The notes below the pieces were generated by a model. That model was not told the origin of the DNA. It searched no databases and was given only the letters and a program-made list of their open reading frames with translations. Shown piece by piece: positions 31,934 through 44,311 of a stretch of DNA of 48,752 nt. This DNA is from Triparma columacea (lineage: Eukaryota; Sar; Bolidophyceae; Parmales; Triparmaceae), in contig BRYA01000104.1 in the NCBI GenBank assembly GCA_030267965.1, positions 13,650-62,401 on the forward strand, written 5' to 3'. Position numbers and translations under genes: made by a program. How positions within the stretch are numbered: position 1 is the first letter of the stretch; every line of letters starts with the position of its first letter.

Positions 31934-34900
31934 ATGTCCAAAAAAAGTCTCCCGCCCCCTCGATCACAATTCCTCCGAAGATACCAAAACCCAGTATTGA
32001 TTGCTCTCGCCTTACTGTTGCTATTTCTGCCATCTTCAATTGCGCCTCCTCCGCCAGGTACAACTTGCGACTCATGGGGGTGCGACTACTGCCTCCATCG
32101 TGTGCCCACAGTGGAGTGTGGTTGTAAAAAAGATTGTTTGAATTTAGATGATGCCGCTTACCTGTTGGCGCTACCTGTCTGTTCAGACATCAATGAAGGC
32201 GAACTATGCAGGAGCTCAAACAATCTGGAGTGTGGAACCAACAACGAGACGAAGAACTGCTTCATTGCAAGCGTTTACAGAAGACTTGCTTGTGAAGTAT
32301 GTGAAGCGGGTAAATACCTAGCAGATAACGGGAAGTGTACCTGCAGCGACTGCAGGTGAGGAAAAGGAGAAAGTGGGCTACCATCACATCACTGCACAAA
32401 CAATAAACTCTTTACTCACATCCCTTCCACTCCTACCTCTCTACCACCTCGCAACTCTCCTCCCAGCGCGGGCAAGACTAGCGTCGCTGGAGGTGATTGC
32501 ACTACGTGTTCTGCAGGGACCTACGCTAGTTCAGGGTCCCCAATCTGCAGCGTTTGTCCCTCCGGGCGGTACTCCTACAGCGACGCCTCAGCTTGCACGG
32601 AATGTGGGAGAGGGAAATTCAACGTTGACTCGACAGTCGGCGGAACTCGGGAAATGCATGATGACGAGGGTGACTGTGAAGTCTGTCAAAAGGGGATGTA
32701 TAATGATGCTGAAGGTGCGACACAATGCGAAATTTGCGAGAAGGGGAAGATCACTACAACGGAGGGTCAGGCTGAATGCACAGACTGCCCTCGGGGAAAG
32801 TTTCTGTCAGACGCCGCCACCGACTCATCGCATCACGATCAAGAATCGGATTGTTCTGTGTGCGGGTATGGTAAGATCGCGACTGAAACGGGATCGTCCT
32901 CCTGCAGTGATTGCTCTGCCGGGCGATACCAAGAGGATGATGGTGTCGCTGCTGCCAGTCATGATGACACTGGTGACTGCAGCATATGCACGGCTGGCTC
33001 TAAGAGCTCAGCGGCGTCTCGCGATTGCACGACGTGCTCGTCGGGAGAATGGAGCGACTCTGATGCATCAACTTGTATAGAATGCGTGGCCGGCAAGTAT
33101 CTCTTGGATGATGGTACCGACGTATCTCTGCACAGCTCAGAGTCACTGTGTCTAGTATGTTCTAGCGGTTACTACTCTCCGGAACCTCGATCGCGACAAT
33201 GCACGGCGTGCGAAAGCGGAAAGTACCTTCCTGTCGATGGAGTTGATGCCACCCATGAAGACCATGACGCTGAGACGGATTGTGTAGTGTGCGAGGGGGG
33301 AAAGATCACTACAACGGAGGGTCAGGCTGAATGTACAGACTGCCCTCGGGGAAAGTTTCTGTCAGACGCCGCCACCGACTCATCGCATCACGATCAAGAA
33401 TCGGATTGTTCTGTGTGCGGGTATGGTAAGGTCGCGACTGAAACGGGATCGTCCTCCTGCATAGATTGCCCTGCCGGTCGATACCAAGAGGATGATGGTG
33501 TCGCTGCTGCCAGTCACGATGACACTGGCGACTGCAGCATATGCACGGCTGGCTCTATGAGCTCAGCGGCGTCTCGCGATTGCACGACGTGCTCGTCGGG
33601 AGAATGGAGCGACTCTGATGCATCAACTTGTACAGAATGCGTGGCCGGCAAGTATCTCTTGGATGATGGTACTGACGTATCTCTGCACAGCTCAGAGTCA
33701 CNNNNNNNNNNNNNNNNNTGTGCGAGGGGGGAAAGATCACGGCAACGGAGGGTCAGGCTGAATGCACAGACTGCCCTCGGGGAAAGTTTCTGTCAGACGC
33801 CGCCACCAACTCATCGCATCACGATCAAGAATCGGATTGTTCTGTGTGCGGGTATGGTAAGATCGCGACTGAAACGGGATCGTCCTCCTGCACAGATTGC
33901 TCTGCCGGGCGATACCAAGAGGATGATGGTGTCGCTGCTGCCAGTCACGATGACACTGGCGACTGCAGCATATGCAAGGCTGGGTCATACGCTCCTGATG
34001 AAGGGTCGCGTTTTTGTGCCCTTTGTCTTCAAGGGACTTACCTTTCTGACCGTGCAACCGACGAAACTCTTCATGTCAATCAGAATCAATGTCTCATCTG
34101 TGGAGGGGGGAATTATTCTTCTACTCCGGGTTCAGCAATATGCCAACGGTGTCCCGCAGGCACTTACATTAGTGACCTAGGTTCATCCCGAGAGGCTCAC
34201 GATGACAATTTAGATTGCAAAATTTGCGCTTCAGGGAAATTTGCGCCCAAACTCGCTTCTACTGTTTGCAGTGATTGTCCTCTAGGGCGCTACCTTCGGG
34301 ACGATTCCCAAAATGCTACATTGCACTCGTCTACTGAGTCATGTTTGGTTTGTAGCAAAGGCACGATTGCCACAAGCCCTTCATCGCCATCTTGTTCGAA
34401 TTGCAGCGCTGGGCGATACTTGAATGATGACGGTAGCAACGAAATAAACCACGACGCTCTTGAAGACTGTCAGGTTTGCTCAGCGGGACGATTCTCTACC
34501 GAGGCTTCACATAGCTGTTCTATTTGCCGTGCCGGGTATTGGTCATTTGCCGAACAAGGTTCATGTAACGCTTGTTCGGGGGGCAAGTTCTTAGAAGACG
34601 CTGCTTTAGACGAGTCGCTTCATGACTCTGAATCCAAATGCACTGTCTGCTCAGGAGGAAAGTACTCAACTACTGCTTCGCCAATTTGCACATCTTGCCC
34701 AGTTGGGCGGTACCTTGACGATGAAGCTGAAGACAGTGCTCTCCATGATTCTCTTTCCTCGTGCAAACTTTGCGAGGGTGGAAGCTATAATAATATTGTC
34801 TCTCTCGCGGTTCCATGCTCACCATGCCCTGCCGGACGTTTCCAACCTTTTGATGCAGACGCGTCGGCTTCAGACCGCGATAGTCTTAGTTCCTGCCTGC

Positions 34901-37900
34901 TCTGCGCAGCGGGAAAATACCTCAAAGATGATGCTAACTTCGCAAGCCTTCACTACACTGTGGATGCATGCATCGACTGCTCACGAAATACAATTTCAAA
35001 GATCGACGGTGCCATCACTTGTCAGGACTGTCCGTTCGAGACATTCTCTCAAGTTGGATCGACATCGTGCTACGCCTGTCCTCCGGGTAACGTGTGTGAC
35101 AGTCACGGAAATCAAACGGCATGCAACGCTGGAAAGTACAGCAGCGGAGCAGAAGCGACTTGTCTTGATTGCCCTGTCGGTCATTACTGCCCAGCCGAAT
35201 CTGACAAAATTGAGTGCGCTCCCGGCTCATATCAGTCGATGGTTAGCCAGTCACTGTGCGAAGTTTGTGAAGCGGGTACATACACAAGTAGCAGCGCCTC
35301 GATTGTCTGCGACGTATGCGATGCAGGTTTTTATCAGCATAATTCACAAATGACCGAGTGCATTGCTTGTAGCGGTGGACGGTATAATGCAGACAGCGGT
35401 ACAAAAAAAGAGAACCACGACAGCTCGGATGATTGCTTACTATGTGAAAATGGGAAGTATGGTGCCCCGGCGAGCAGCTCATGCAAAATTTGCCTTCAAG
35501 GCCAGTGGAGCACGGTTGGTGCCGAAACGTGCACGATGTGCGGCTTAGGCAAATATCTCTCTGACAACGGCACAGATCATACGTTGCACAACAGCGAGAG
35601 CAAGTGTCTAGTATGCGAGGGAGGTCACTACAATCCGAGCCCAGGTCAGGCAAATTGCATGGCTTGTGGGCTCGGGAAATATCTTGCCCCAACTGGTGTA
35701 GTTGAAGCTCACATTTCTGAAACCTTCTGCAGAACGTGCGAAAGTGGGAAATTCAATAATATGCTTGGCCAGAGTCAATGCGTCGACTGCCCTGTTGGAA
35801 CGTTCCTCCGAGGCGAAGCTAATGAAGCTGTTGGTCACGATGATGTGTTGGATTGCAAGATCTGCGGAGGTGAGCTGGACGAGAGCCCGCCGTTGTCGAA
35901 GCTGAATCTGTCATTTCAGTCAGCTTCCTCTTCTCTTCGTTTTTACAGCCCCTTCCTTGCCCCCCCTTGCCCCCCCCTTCTCCCCCCCTCAACTCCCTCA
36001 CCCCTCCCCTCACTCCCTCACACCTCCCTCCCTCAAGTTGGGACATTCTCTTTGGGAGGTCAATCAGATTGCACCTATTGTGAAGCTGGGACTTACATTA
36101 GTGATGATGCCACAAATTCCATCTGGCACGATAGCTCGGCAGATTGTCTCTTCTGCGGCGAAGGGAAGTATAGCGAAGAAGGTGCTGCAACTTGTTCAGA
36201 ATGTCCCAAGGGCAGATACAATCAACACGCGGCAGCTGCATCGGCGACGCATGCCGGGCTGAGTTCCTGTTCAATCTGCGAAAAAGGGAAGTTCGCGAAT
36301 CATTCGGGGCTTAGTGAATGTCTGAATTGTCCTGCTGGCTCCTCAAACTCAAACGACGACTCTAATGAATACGATCATGATGATCTGTCTGATTGTACTG
36401 TGTGCGCCTCTGGAACTTGGAGCTCCAAGGGATCTTCAGACTGCACACCTTGTGTGTCAGGGCGATACCTCCCTTATTCGAATAATTACGTCGACCATGA
36501 TGCCGTAGGGAAATGTCTGGACTGTGACGCTGGCGCATCATCGGTGCAAGGCTCAGACAGTTGCTTTGTGTGCCTAGCAGGGGAGTTTTCTGAACGGGGG
36601 GGGCTTTGTATGAAATGTGCTAAAGGTCGGTTCCTCTCGGACAACGGTTCTTCACCATCAGAGCATTTAGAATCAAAATGTCTTGTTTGCGCCGGTGGCC
36701 ACTACAATACCAACACCGGCGCAAGCACTTGTCAACCATGCGTCGCTGGGAAGTTCTTGGATGACACAACTGATCCGACAAGACACGACATGGAGTTGGA
36801 TTGCGCCATCTGTCCCGAGGGGAAAACGAGCAATGAAGGTGACCAGTTCTGCTCTGCCTGCGATGTTGGAAAATATAATGAAGACCAGGCGACGCACGAA
36901 CGTCACCACGATGAGGACGAAGACTGTTTCGTGTGTGAGGCGGGGAAATATTCGTCCATGGTAGCAAGCCCTTCATGCACGGTTTGTCCTACTGGACGAT
37001 TCATCGCAGACAACGGTACGGATGCTTCAAAACACAGCTTTCTCGAAAGCTGTCAGATTTGTAGAGCAGGCAGGTATGCTCCGCATACAGGCACGGCGTC
37101 TTGCATCCTATGTTCCTCGGGAAAGTACCTCGAAGACGATGCAGAGACTGCAGGGCTCCACGTGGGAGAGGAAAATTGCGAAAACTGTTCTGCCGGTGAG
37201 GGCTCCGAAGACGGCGCTTCAGGATGCTCAACTTGCTCCGCCGGGAAGTACTCGTCCTCACAAGGCACTCCTTGCGTGAATTGTGCAGCTGGCAAGTACC
37301 TTTCAGATGAAGCAACAAGTTCAGAATACCACAATTCTGAAAGCTACTGTCAAAACTGCGATTTCGCTACGTATAGTGACGCTGGATCACCTCTCTGTGT
37401 CAATTGTCCTCCTGGGCGCTTCAACAATTATGACGATTCCGACCACACCACACACGACTCTTTGAATGACTGCGAAAATTGTTTTGCAGGCAAGTACAAC
37501 AACTTGCCGAACGCAACTGCTTGCCTCCCATGCCCGAAATCAACCTATGAAGACGAAAGGGGCTCGACAAAGTGTGTTAAAGGATGTGATCCCGGATTTA
37601 CAGCGCAGGCGTTCGTTCGCGAAGGCGCCAAGGCCGAAGAAGAATTAAGTTGCTCAGCTTGTTACTGCGCTATCGGACAGGTTTGCGATGGCGTTAACGA
37701 AGAAGGAGACAACATATTTAAGACCTGTCAGGCGGGAAGATATGCCGACCGGGTCGGGTTGACGAAATGCAAGTTGTGTGAAGCTGGAAAGTTCGCCGCT
37801 GATGAGATGTCTGGGCTTTGTAGCGACTGTTTGCCTGGGTTTATTTCTGGTGAAGAAGCCGTTGCATGTCAACAATGTGCTCTTGGGACAAAAAGCAGTG

Positions 37901-40900
37901 CTGATAACACTGAATGTCTTCTCTGCAATCCCGGAGAGTTCAGCGGGAGCTCGCCAACAAACGTGTGCAATCTATGCCCGTCAGGCACAATTCCGACGCC
38001 ACAGCAAGATCTATGTGTGGCCTGCCCAGCGGGGAAATTTTCTGTGGCTGGAGACAGCAATTGCACCGCATGTGAGCAAGGGAGTTTTGCCTCGTCTGGT
38101 AGTAGCACATGCGCTAGGTGCATCGCGGGGAAAATTAGCAACGCTGCACTCACCGGGTGCACTTCGTGCCACGCTGGGACTTACTCCGGAAACGGTGCTT
38201 CACAGTGCCAGCAGTGCGATATAGGAAAGGTCGCACTCGAAGAGGCAAGTATGTGTCATTCATGCTCTTCGGGGAAGAAGTCTTCTCCCACGAATGACTT
38301 TTGCTTCGACTGTCCCGCAGGGAAATTTAGTGGCATCTCCGAGGGTTCGTGCACCGTGTGCCCTCTCGGCAAGTACGCTTCCGAAAATGCCACGGGTACG
38401 TGTTCTTTGTGCCCCGGAACCCAAGAATCATTGCCTGATTTTACAGGCTGCCGTTGTAAGGTTGGCTTCGTCCCCATCACCGAGAACGGGATTCTTACCT
38501 GTCAGTGTGATGTCGGTTTCGAGTTTATCCAATCTCTGCAGCAGTGTGCGATATGCAGGGCTGGCGCTTACAAGGACTTTATAGGGAACGAACCTTGTCT
38601 CTCTTGCGACCAAAACGCTGTAAAAGATTCCTTTCAAACCTCTCACAGTATTATGGTGCTTTTAGGAGATGATCACGCTGATCAGCATCCTCCGATAAAC
38701 AAAACTTCCTGCGCGTGTGAACGTAACTACTACCTCAATCCGCATCCACCTTACGGTGCAGAATACGCTGATTTCATCGGCGAGTGCAAGGAATGTCCAG
38801 ATGGGACAAAATGTAACGAACGAGGCGTTACGTTGGCAACGTTGCCGGTGATGGATGGCTTCTGGCGTTCCAGCGGCGACTCTGCAAATGTGGTTGAGTG
38901 CTACACGAAATCAGCGTGTGGAGGGCAGAAAAACGTTTCTGGACTTCTCGGGACCACTAATGTCGACGATCAGTGTACGATCGGGCATCGTGGTCCTCAG
39001 TGCAATGTCTGCGAGGACGACTACGTGATATCAGTGCTGGGTGGATGCGAGGTTTGCGGCGAAACCTTCATACCTCCTCAGATGATTTATGCGGCCTTAG
39101 TAATGCTCGGTTTCCTTCTTTTAGTTCTTTTCTTGGTCCGCAAACGCATTTACCAAAGACTTGTCCAATTCCATATCTGTGGCAGTAATAAAGAGAGAGA
39201 GAGCTTAATGCGAGACAGCGGCGGAGAGTCAAGGGTTAGTAACGTTTCACCGCGGAGGGGGAGTGTTGGCATGTCCCCCTTTGCGACTGAGATGAAGAAT
39301 AGGAATTCGTCGTTTGACCTTGTTGACCTTGGTAAGGAACTAACAGAAGAGGAAGTATATCACTTGAGGAAGAATCGCAATTCGATTTGGAATCGAGCCA
39401 AAACGAAAGGCAAGATCCTCGTGGCGTGTTACCAGATTGTCTCACAGTACGAGAATATCCTGGACGTTAGGTATCCAGCACTTTTTGAGGACTTCGGGAG
39501 GAGAATTGAAAGCGTTATGGTGAGGGTGGCGAGGGGAAACGGGGGGGGGGGCAATGGAAGATGAAGAGGGGAGGGGGGTAGGTTTTTGCAAGTGCTTTTC
39601 TAACCGCAATCCGTTCTTCGCATTGCCCTCCCCCCCTCCTCTAGAGTTTGGACGCCCTCAAGCTGACGGCCGCTGGCTGCGTGGTTGATACTACATTTCA
39701 CCACACCCTCTTGCTTGCAACAATCGGACCACTTGCGGTTGTCGGGCTAATTTTCTTGTTTTATATGTTCATTACCCGCGTGAAACTCCCAATGCAGAAG
39801 TTTGCCTCAGATCCAAAAATAGATGCGGAGAAGCGTAGCTTTGCTGCAACCAAACTGAAGGACGGATGCTACCTACTGTTTCTCGGGCTCACATATCTAG
39901 TTTTCAACAGCGTTTCTACGACAATATTTAAGACGTTCCAGTGTGAACACGTCGGGGATGATCCTGTTGAATATCTGCGAAGCGATCAATCCATTGACTG
40001 TGATTCGCCTGGTCATCGCCTTGACAAAATCTACGCAATGAGCATGATATTGGTGTATCCCCTTGGAATCACCGTCTTTTATGCTTACGTTTTGGTGAAG
40101 AAGAGGAGAGAGTTGAGCAGTGATGAGCGGGACCGGGATACCAAGTTGATCAAGATTTCGTTCCTGTGGGAGATGTACAAACCGAGGTATTGGTACTTTG
40201 AGGTCATTGAGTGCGTGCGGAGGTTGATGATGACTGGAATGCTTGTGTTGGTCAGGCCAGGGGAAACTACTCAAGTAGCTGTTGCCATGCTGTTCGCGAT
40301 CATCTCGATTGTACTTTACACTCATTTACGTCCTTTTGAGAACCCACACGACAACCGACTCGCAATAGTGTCGCAGTGGGCGATTTTTTTCACGCTCTTC
40401 GCCGCAATGCTGATCAAGACGAAAGTTGATGACGAAGACGATTATGACCAAACGCTCTTCGGACTCATCTTAGTCGCATGTAATTGTACCGCATTTGTGC
40501 TCGCCATATGGCAGGCCGTCATTCCAATGACAGAAACCCTTTTCAGCATGTTATTTCATAAGACGACAGTGTTAACCGAATCCCAAAGAGGGCAGCTTGA
40601 CATTAGAGGTTTAACAGAATGGTACGATTCGAAGAAAATCTATAAGACCGAGGTCGAAACTTTTATGGTTTCGGCAAAGGCAAATGGAAAGGTGCACAAG
40701 AAACTTTGGTCCGAGTTGGAGATTTCCGGAGAGGGCTTTCGAGCATACAACATGGCTCTCATGACTGCAAATGTTGAGGAGGCTGGCTGGAAATCCATCG
40801 AGGAGGACTATGGAGACGATGAGGACTTCAAGTATTGGCTTAACGAGTGGTTGACAGGAGCAGAGGCACATTGGCGTTGTAGTTCACCTGATGAAACCGG

Positions 40901-43783
40901 GAGCGGGTACGTTGATCAAGTCCGCTGTCGATTCCCGATTTATCAAGACTACGATCGCGTCCGTGACTTTTTTATCAACGAAGACGGGGAGACTCGCTAC
41001 GACGAAGAAAACCGAACGGGGTTTCAGGAGTTTAGGAAGAGTAAAGATCGCACCTTCCCCCAACGAAAGCTATATTCTGTGGTCAAAAGAATGGGGGCGT
41101 CGATTCCTGTGTTTGGACTGAAGAAAAGGGAGTTCTTAATGGAAGAGTGGAGAGAGGATATGAAATATCAAAGCGAAAGCGGCGAAGAAAGTGATTGTCT
41201 CCTCGTCACGGCGAGATCAATTCGAGAGAACCACATTCGAACAAAGGACGACACCCACAAAGATGGCTTCGAGCGGGGTGAGATGGAGCTGTATTCGTTC
41301 TTATTGAAGGATTGTGGAAGCGGGGTTACTATGTGTACTTTCGTGGGAGGAGGTCTGAGATTGAAGGGCATTTTCGAGTTGATGGGCCGTCAACTCTATC
41401 TTCAATTCGTAATTAGGGTCGTAGATTCCGTCATCGTGCAGATTGCGTCGGAGACAGGCGAGACAGACTTTAAAGAAGATGAAAAGATGTCGAAAAGTTC
41501 ACGCTGGCTCATGAAGTTCGGCACAAAGGGGATGGCGAAAGATCGACAGAGAATTGTCAAGAAACGGCGTGGAAGCAAGCTTCAGGCCGTTAACCCACTG
41601 CAAGCGAAGAGAGCACCTACAAGCACCAGTGATGGTGATGGTGATGATGATGATGGCCATGGAAGCATCGAGATGAAGTCGATCGCTGACAAGCGGAGAA
41701 GTTGGATGGAGCATAAAAGGAGTTCAAATGAAGGCTCCATGAAAGACGTTAGTAGCTTCACTACAAGAGCAAAGCGGAAGAAGAGGTAAGAATGGACGAG
41801 AGATCGGAGGGCGAGAAAATGTAGTCCAATGAATAAAGCCGCGACACAACTCTGCAACACACCCACTCATGTAACTATCTCTACGACTTGTCGCTCAACA
41901 GTATTGTTGTCAAGAAATCAGATATTTCTTCCTCGAAAGAAGATGATCAAAGCCCCCTCATCGCAATGAACGGAAGAATTGCGGAGCTGGTATCAGAGCT
42001 TGAGTCGGCATCGCGTGCTAGTTCACTTGAACAAAATGAGAATAAGAAAAAAGAGCTTGCCATTAGGGACCTTAACTTGAAGCTCAAGAATCTTGAACGT
42101 GAAAAGGCGGGCGTCGACAAGGCTCGGTCAACCCTTTTAGCAAAGGTTGGGCGTCTTGAGTCTGAGATGGAGGAGGAACGCAAGGAAATGAAAAGGTGGA
42201 TCAAAATGCTTGAGAGCGAGGTCGAAGCCTCACGGAAGGGGAAAACTGTTGTGAAAGTATCTTCTCGAGACGACGCTGTGAAAAGGCCGAGAGGAACTTC
42301 CGCAATGGATCTGCATGCAAGTAGTCTGGTTATAAAGCAGGATCATAAGGTTCAAAGAGCATCGGTAGCGCTGCCTCCGGCTCCAGTGGAGGATAATAAT
42401 TCTGTTGAACCCCCACCAGTGCCAACCAAGCCTGAGAAGAGCCAACGACGCTCTTCCCTCATGGGAACGATCAAAAGTGCCATAAGTCTTGTAAAGAGCA
42501 GCAGCAGTTTGAAGGAAGTCGACGAGGGCGACCACGAAGTCGGTTGGGAAGCCTCCCGTGCAGCGGAAGCTCGTGCCGCAGAAGCCTCGGAAATTAAGAA
42601 GAATGTCGAGAGAATGCAGAAAGAAATAGAGACAAAAAAGGCAGAAGCCTCTCGTGCGGCGGAGGCCTCTCGTGCGGCGGAAGCTAGTGCGGCGGAAGCT
42701 CGCGCGGCGGAGGCTCGTGCGGTGGAAGCTCGTGCGGCGGAAGCCTCTCGTGCAGCAGAAGCCTCTCGTGCAGCGGAAGCTCGTGCAGAAGATGCTCGTG
42801 CCGCAAAAGCCTCGGAAATTAAGAGGAATGTCGAGAAAATGCAGAAAGAAATAGAGTCAAAAAAGGCAGAAGTCTCTCGTGCGGCGGAGACCTCTCGTGT
42901 GGCGGAGACCTCTCGTGCGGTGGAGACCTCTCGTGCGGCGGAGGCCTCTCGTGCGGCGGAACCCCCACGTGCAACTGATGCAACCCCGACAACGGTTACA
43001 ACTCCGACAACGTTGACAAAAGAGGCGGTCAAAGTTAACGCCTCTTTATCTAAATTTGACGTGTACAAGAAGGATCGAAGTCGTCGTAGATCATCAGTAG
43101 GTGCTCTTGCAGCGTCAAGCATTCGCGCGAGAAGACAAAGTGCCGCTAATCAAGTTACAAGGACGAGTTCTGCTGTACCGCCAGTGATCGATGAAGAATC
43201 TTTTGAAGCTGTCACTAACGCGACATTTGATAATGATGAGAGCTTCAAGGTTCTAAATCCCATGGCGGGGGCTATTGCTTCGCGAAAGATCTCGGAGCCC
43301 CCTTCTCTGGTGGCGAAATCAGCCGACAGCGACAAATCTGAAGAGAAATGGAAGGTTTATTTCAGCGAAGATTACAAGAAGTATTTTTTCAGTAGGGGCG
43401 ATGAAACTGGGTGGGTAAAGCCCGAGAGCTTCACTCTGAGTGAAGAGGGGGTAGAAATTGACGCCCGTCTCAAGATTGGTGCTGATGCTGTCGTTAAAGG
43501 GAAGGACATGAAGATTACAGTGATGAAGGGAAAGGACGTGATTGATGTTGGAGGAGATCCAGAGAAGAGAAAGAGGCATGTTGTGTGTTGGTCGTCGGGG
43601 GAAGATAATGGCTGGTTGTCGACCCTGGACATTCTCAAGGTAGGGAAAACAGCCAAAATGGTGCGCATAAACAGAAGGGAAGGGCATATGGTCGCATTTA
43701 CCTTTGCTGATGCAGCACTGGCCGGGGAGTGGAAAGAGATGATCACCATCTTATGGGAGATTGAGGGACAAGAGGGGCGTTAA
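31934..43783 (+). CDS. Giant Cys-rich multi-TM receptor-like protein
   Basis: Exons 31934-32355, 32467-35869, 36038-39519, 39645-41785, 41902-43783. With the assembly gap (33702-33718) taken as 141 bp the exons sum to a multiple of three and give about 3817 residues; as assembled, 17 N shift the frame. Layout: signal peptide or anchor (NPVLIALALLLLFLPSS), then over forty repeats of the C..C..G(K/R)Y...C..C ephrin-receptor-like/GCC2-GCC3 type covering about 2300 residues, an EGF/TNFR-like closing part, TM helix (MIYAALVMLGFLLLVLFLV), linker, and a seven-TM-like block (TLLLATIGPLAVVGLIFLFYMF, CYLLFLGLTYLVF, MSMILVYPLGITVFYAYVLV, RRLMMTGMLVLV, VAVAMLFAIISIVLYT, WAIFFTLFAAMLI, GLILVACNCTAFVLAIW). 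The C-terminal cytoplasmic part has a coiled coil, an Ala/Arg/Glu minisatellite region, and a WW/PH-like end. Probably a plasma-membrane sensor; ligand unknown. Confidence 0.85.
32747..33900 (+). repeat. 555-bp tandem repeat in Cys-rich ectodomain
   Basis: AAGATCAC(T/G) and following sequence recur at 32747, 33302 and 33733. The first two are 555 bp (185 codons) apart and about 98% identical; the third is only 431 bp away because the 17-N gap falls inside the second unit. Confidence 0.85.
33702..33718. other. Assembly gap (17 N), real size probably 141 bp
   Basis: In the first 555-bp unit the bases corresponding to this gap are 33147-33287, 141 in number. That length restores both periodicity and reading frame. 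Confidence 0.75.
35870..36037 (+). other. Stop-free, in-frame intron of Cys-rich gene
   Basis: GTGAGC donor and CCTCAAG acceptor around a C/T-rich stretch without cysteines, unlike its surroundings. It is 168 nt, a multiple of three, with no stop, so retention would add 56 residues. Confidence 0.6.
42545..42965 (+). repeat. Ala-Glu-(Ser/Ala)-Arg minisatellite
   Basis: Many 15-bp units (GCGGCGGAAGCTCGT or GCGGCGGAGGCCTCT type) encode EASRA/EARAA pentads in the cytoplasmic part of the Cys-rich protein. Two longer blocks (EIKKNVERMQKEIETKKAE) split it. Confidence 0.85.
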
Positions 43784-44311
43784 TGAATTATGAAAATGTT
43801 TCAAATATTAAATATTTTCGTATTATTTCCCCCCTCTGTTCCAGCAGCTTTTTCTTCTGCTACCTCTTCCACCGCCTCTTCCACCGCCTCTTCCACCGCC
43901 TCTTCTGTAGCATCCTTTTCTCCTTTCACTTTCTCTTCATCGTCCAAAACAGACTGCAAGAGACGACGATCGCAATCATTGTCCGTTTGCAGCACTGCCC
44001 AAAGATCGCTCGGGATGTCACTTTCCGTGTAGTGGTGCTCATGCCGTCGCAGAGGAGGAGCTCCTCTGCGACGGGAACCGAGACTGCGGCTCGGAAGCTG
44101 CGTGAGATTTAAAAACCTTGCTGCGTGTTGCACAGTCCCGACAAAGTCGTAACCCTAACAGTGCTCTGTTCCAGTGCTCGTCCTTTTCTCTAAGAAAGTT
44201 TCTCTTCAACAGCAACACTCAAAAATATGTGAGGCAACCGATTTTTTTCTGTTGATATTGTCGCTTGTCGCGGATGTGATAATTTTTCATCTTAGAGATA
44301 TATTTGCCACG
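43784..44311. other. Intergenic region with strong 14-bp hairpin
   Basis: No plus-strand gene seen. A minus-strand frame (43801-44133) has EEAVEEAVEEAVEE repeats but lacks supporting homology. A perfect inverted repeat (44044-44057 with 44061-44074, 3-base loop) is present. Confidence 0.4.

Noticed and set aside
32654..34180. ORF running through the N gap with a changed frame after it
   Set aside because: After the gap it lacks the Cys spacing; the correct frame is the one with CEGGKIT... and the gap length is wrong.
43801..44133. Minus-strand ORF with EEAVEE repeats
   Set aside because: Simple repeat coding, no family resemblance and no good splice partner; could be a real exon but not supportable.
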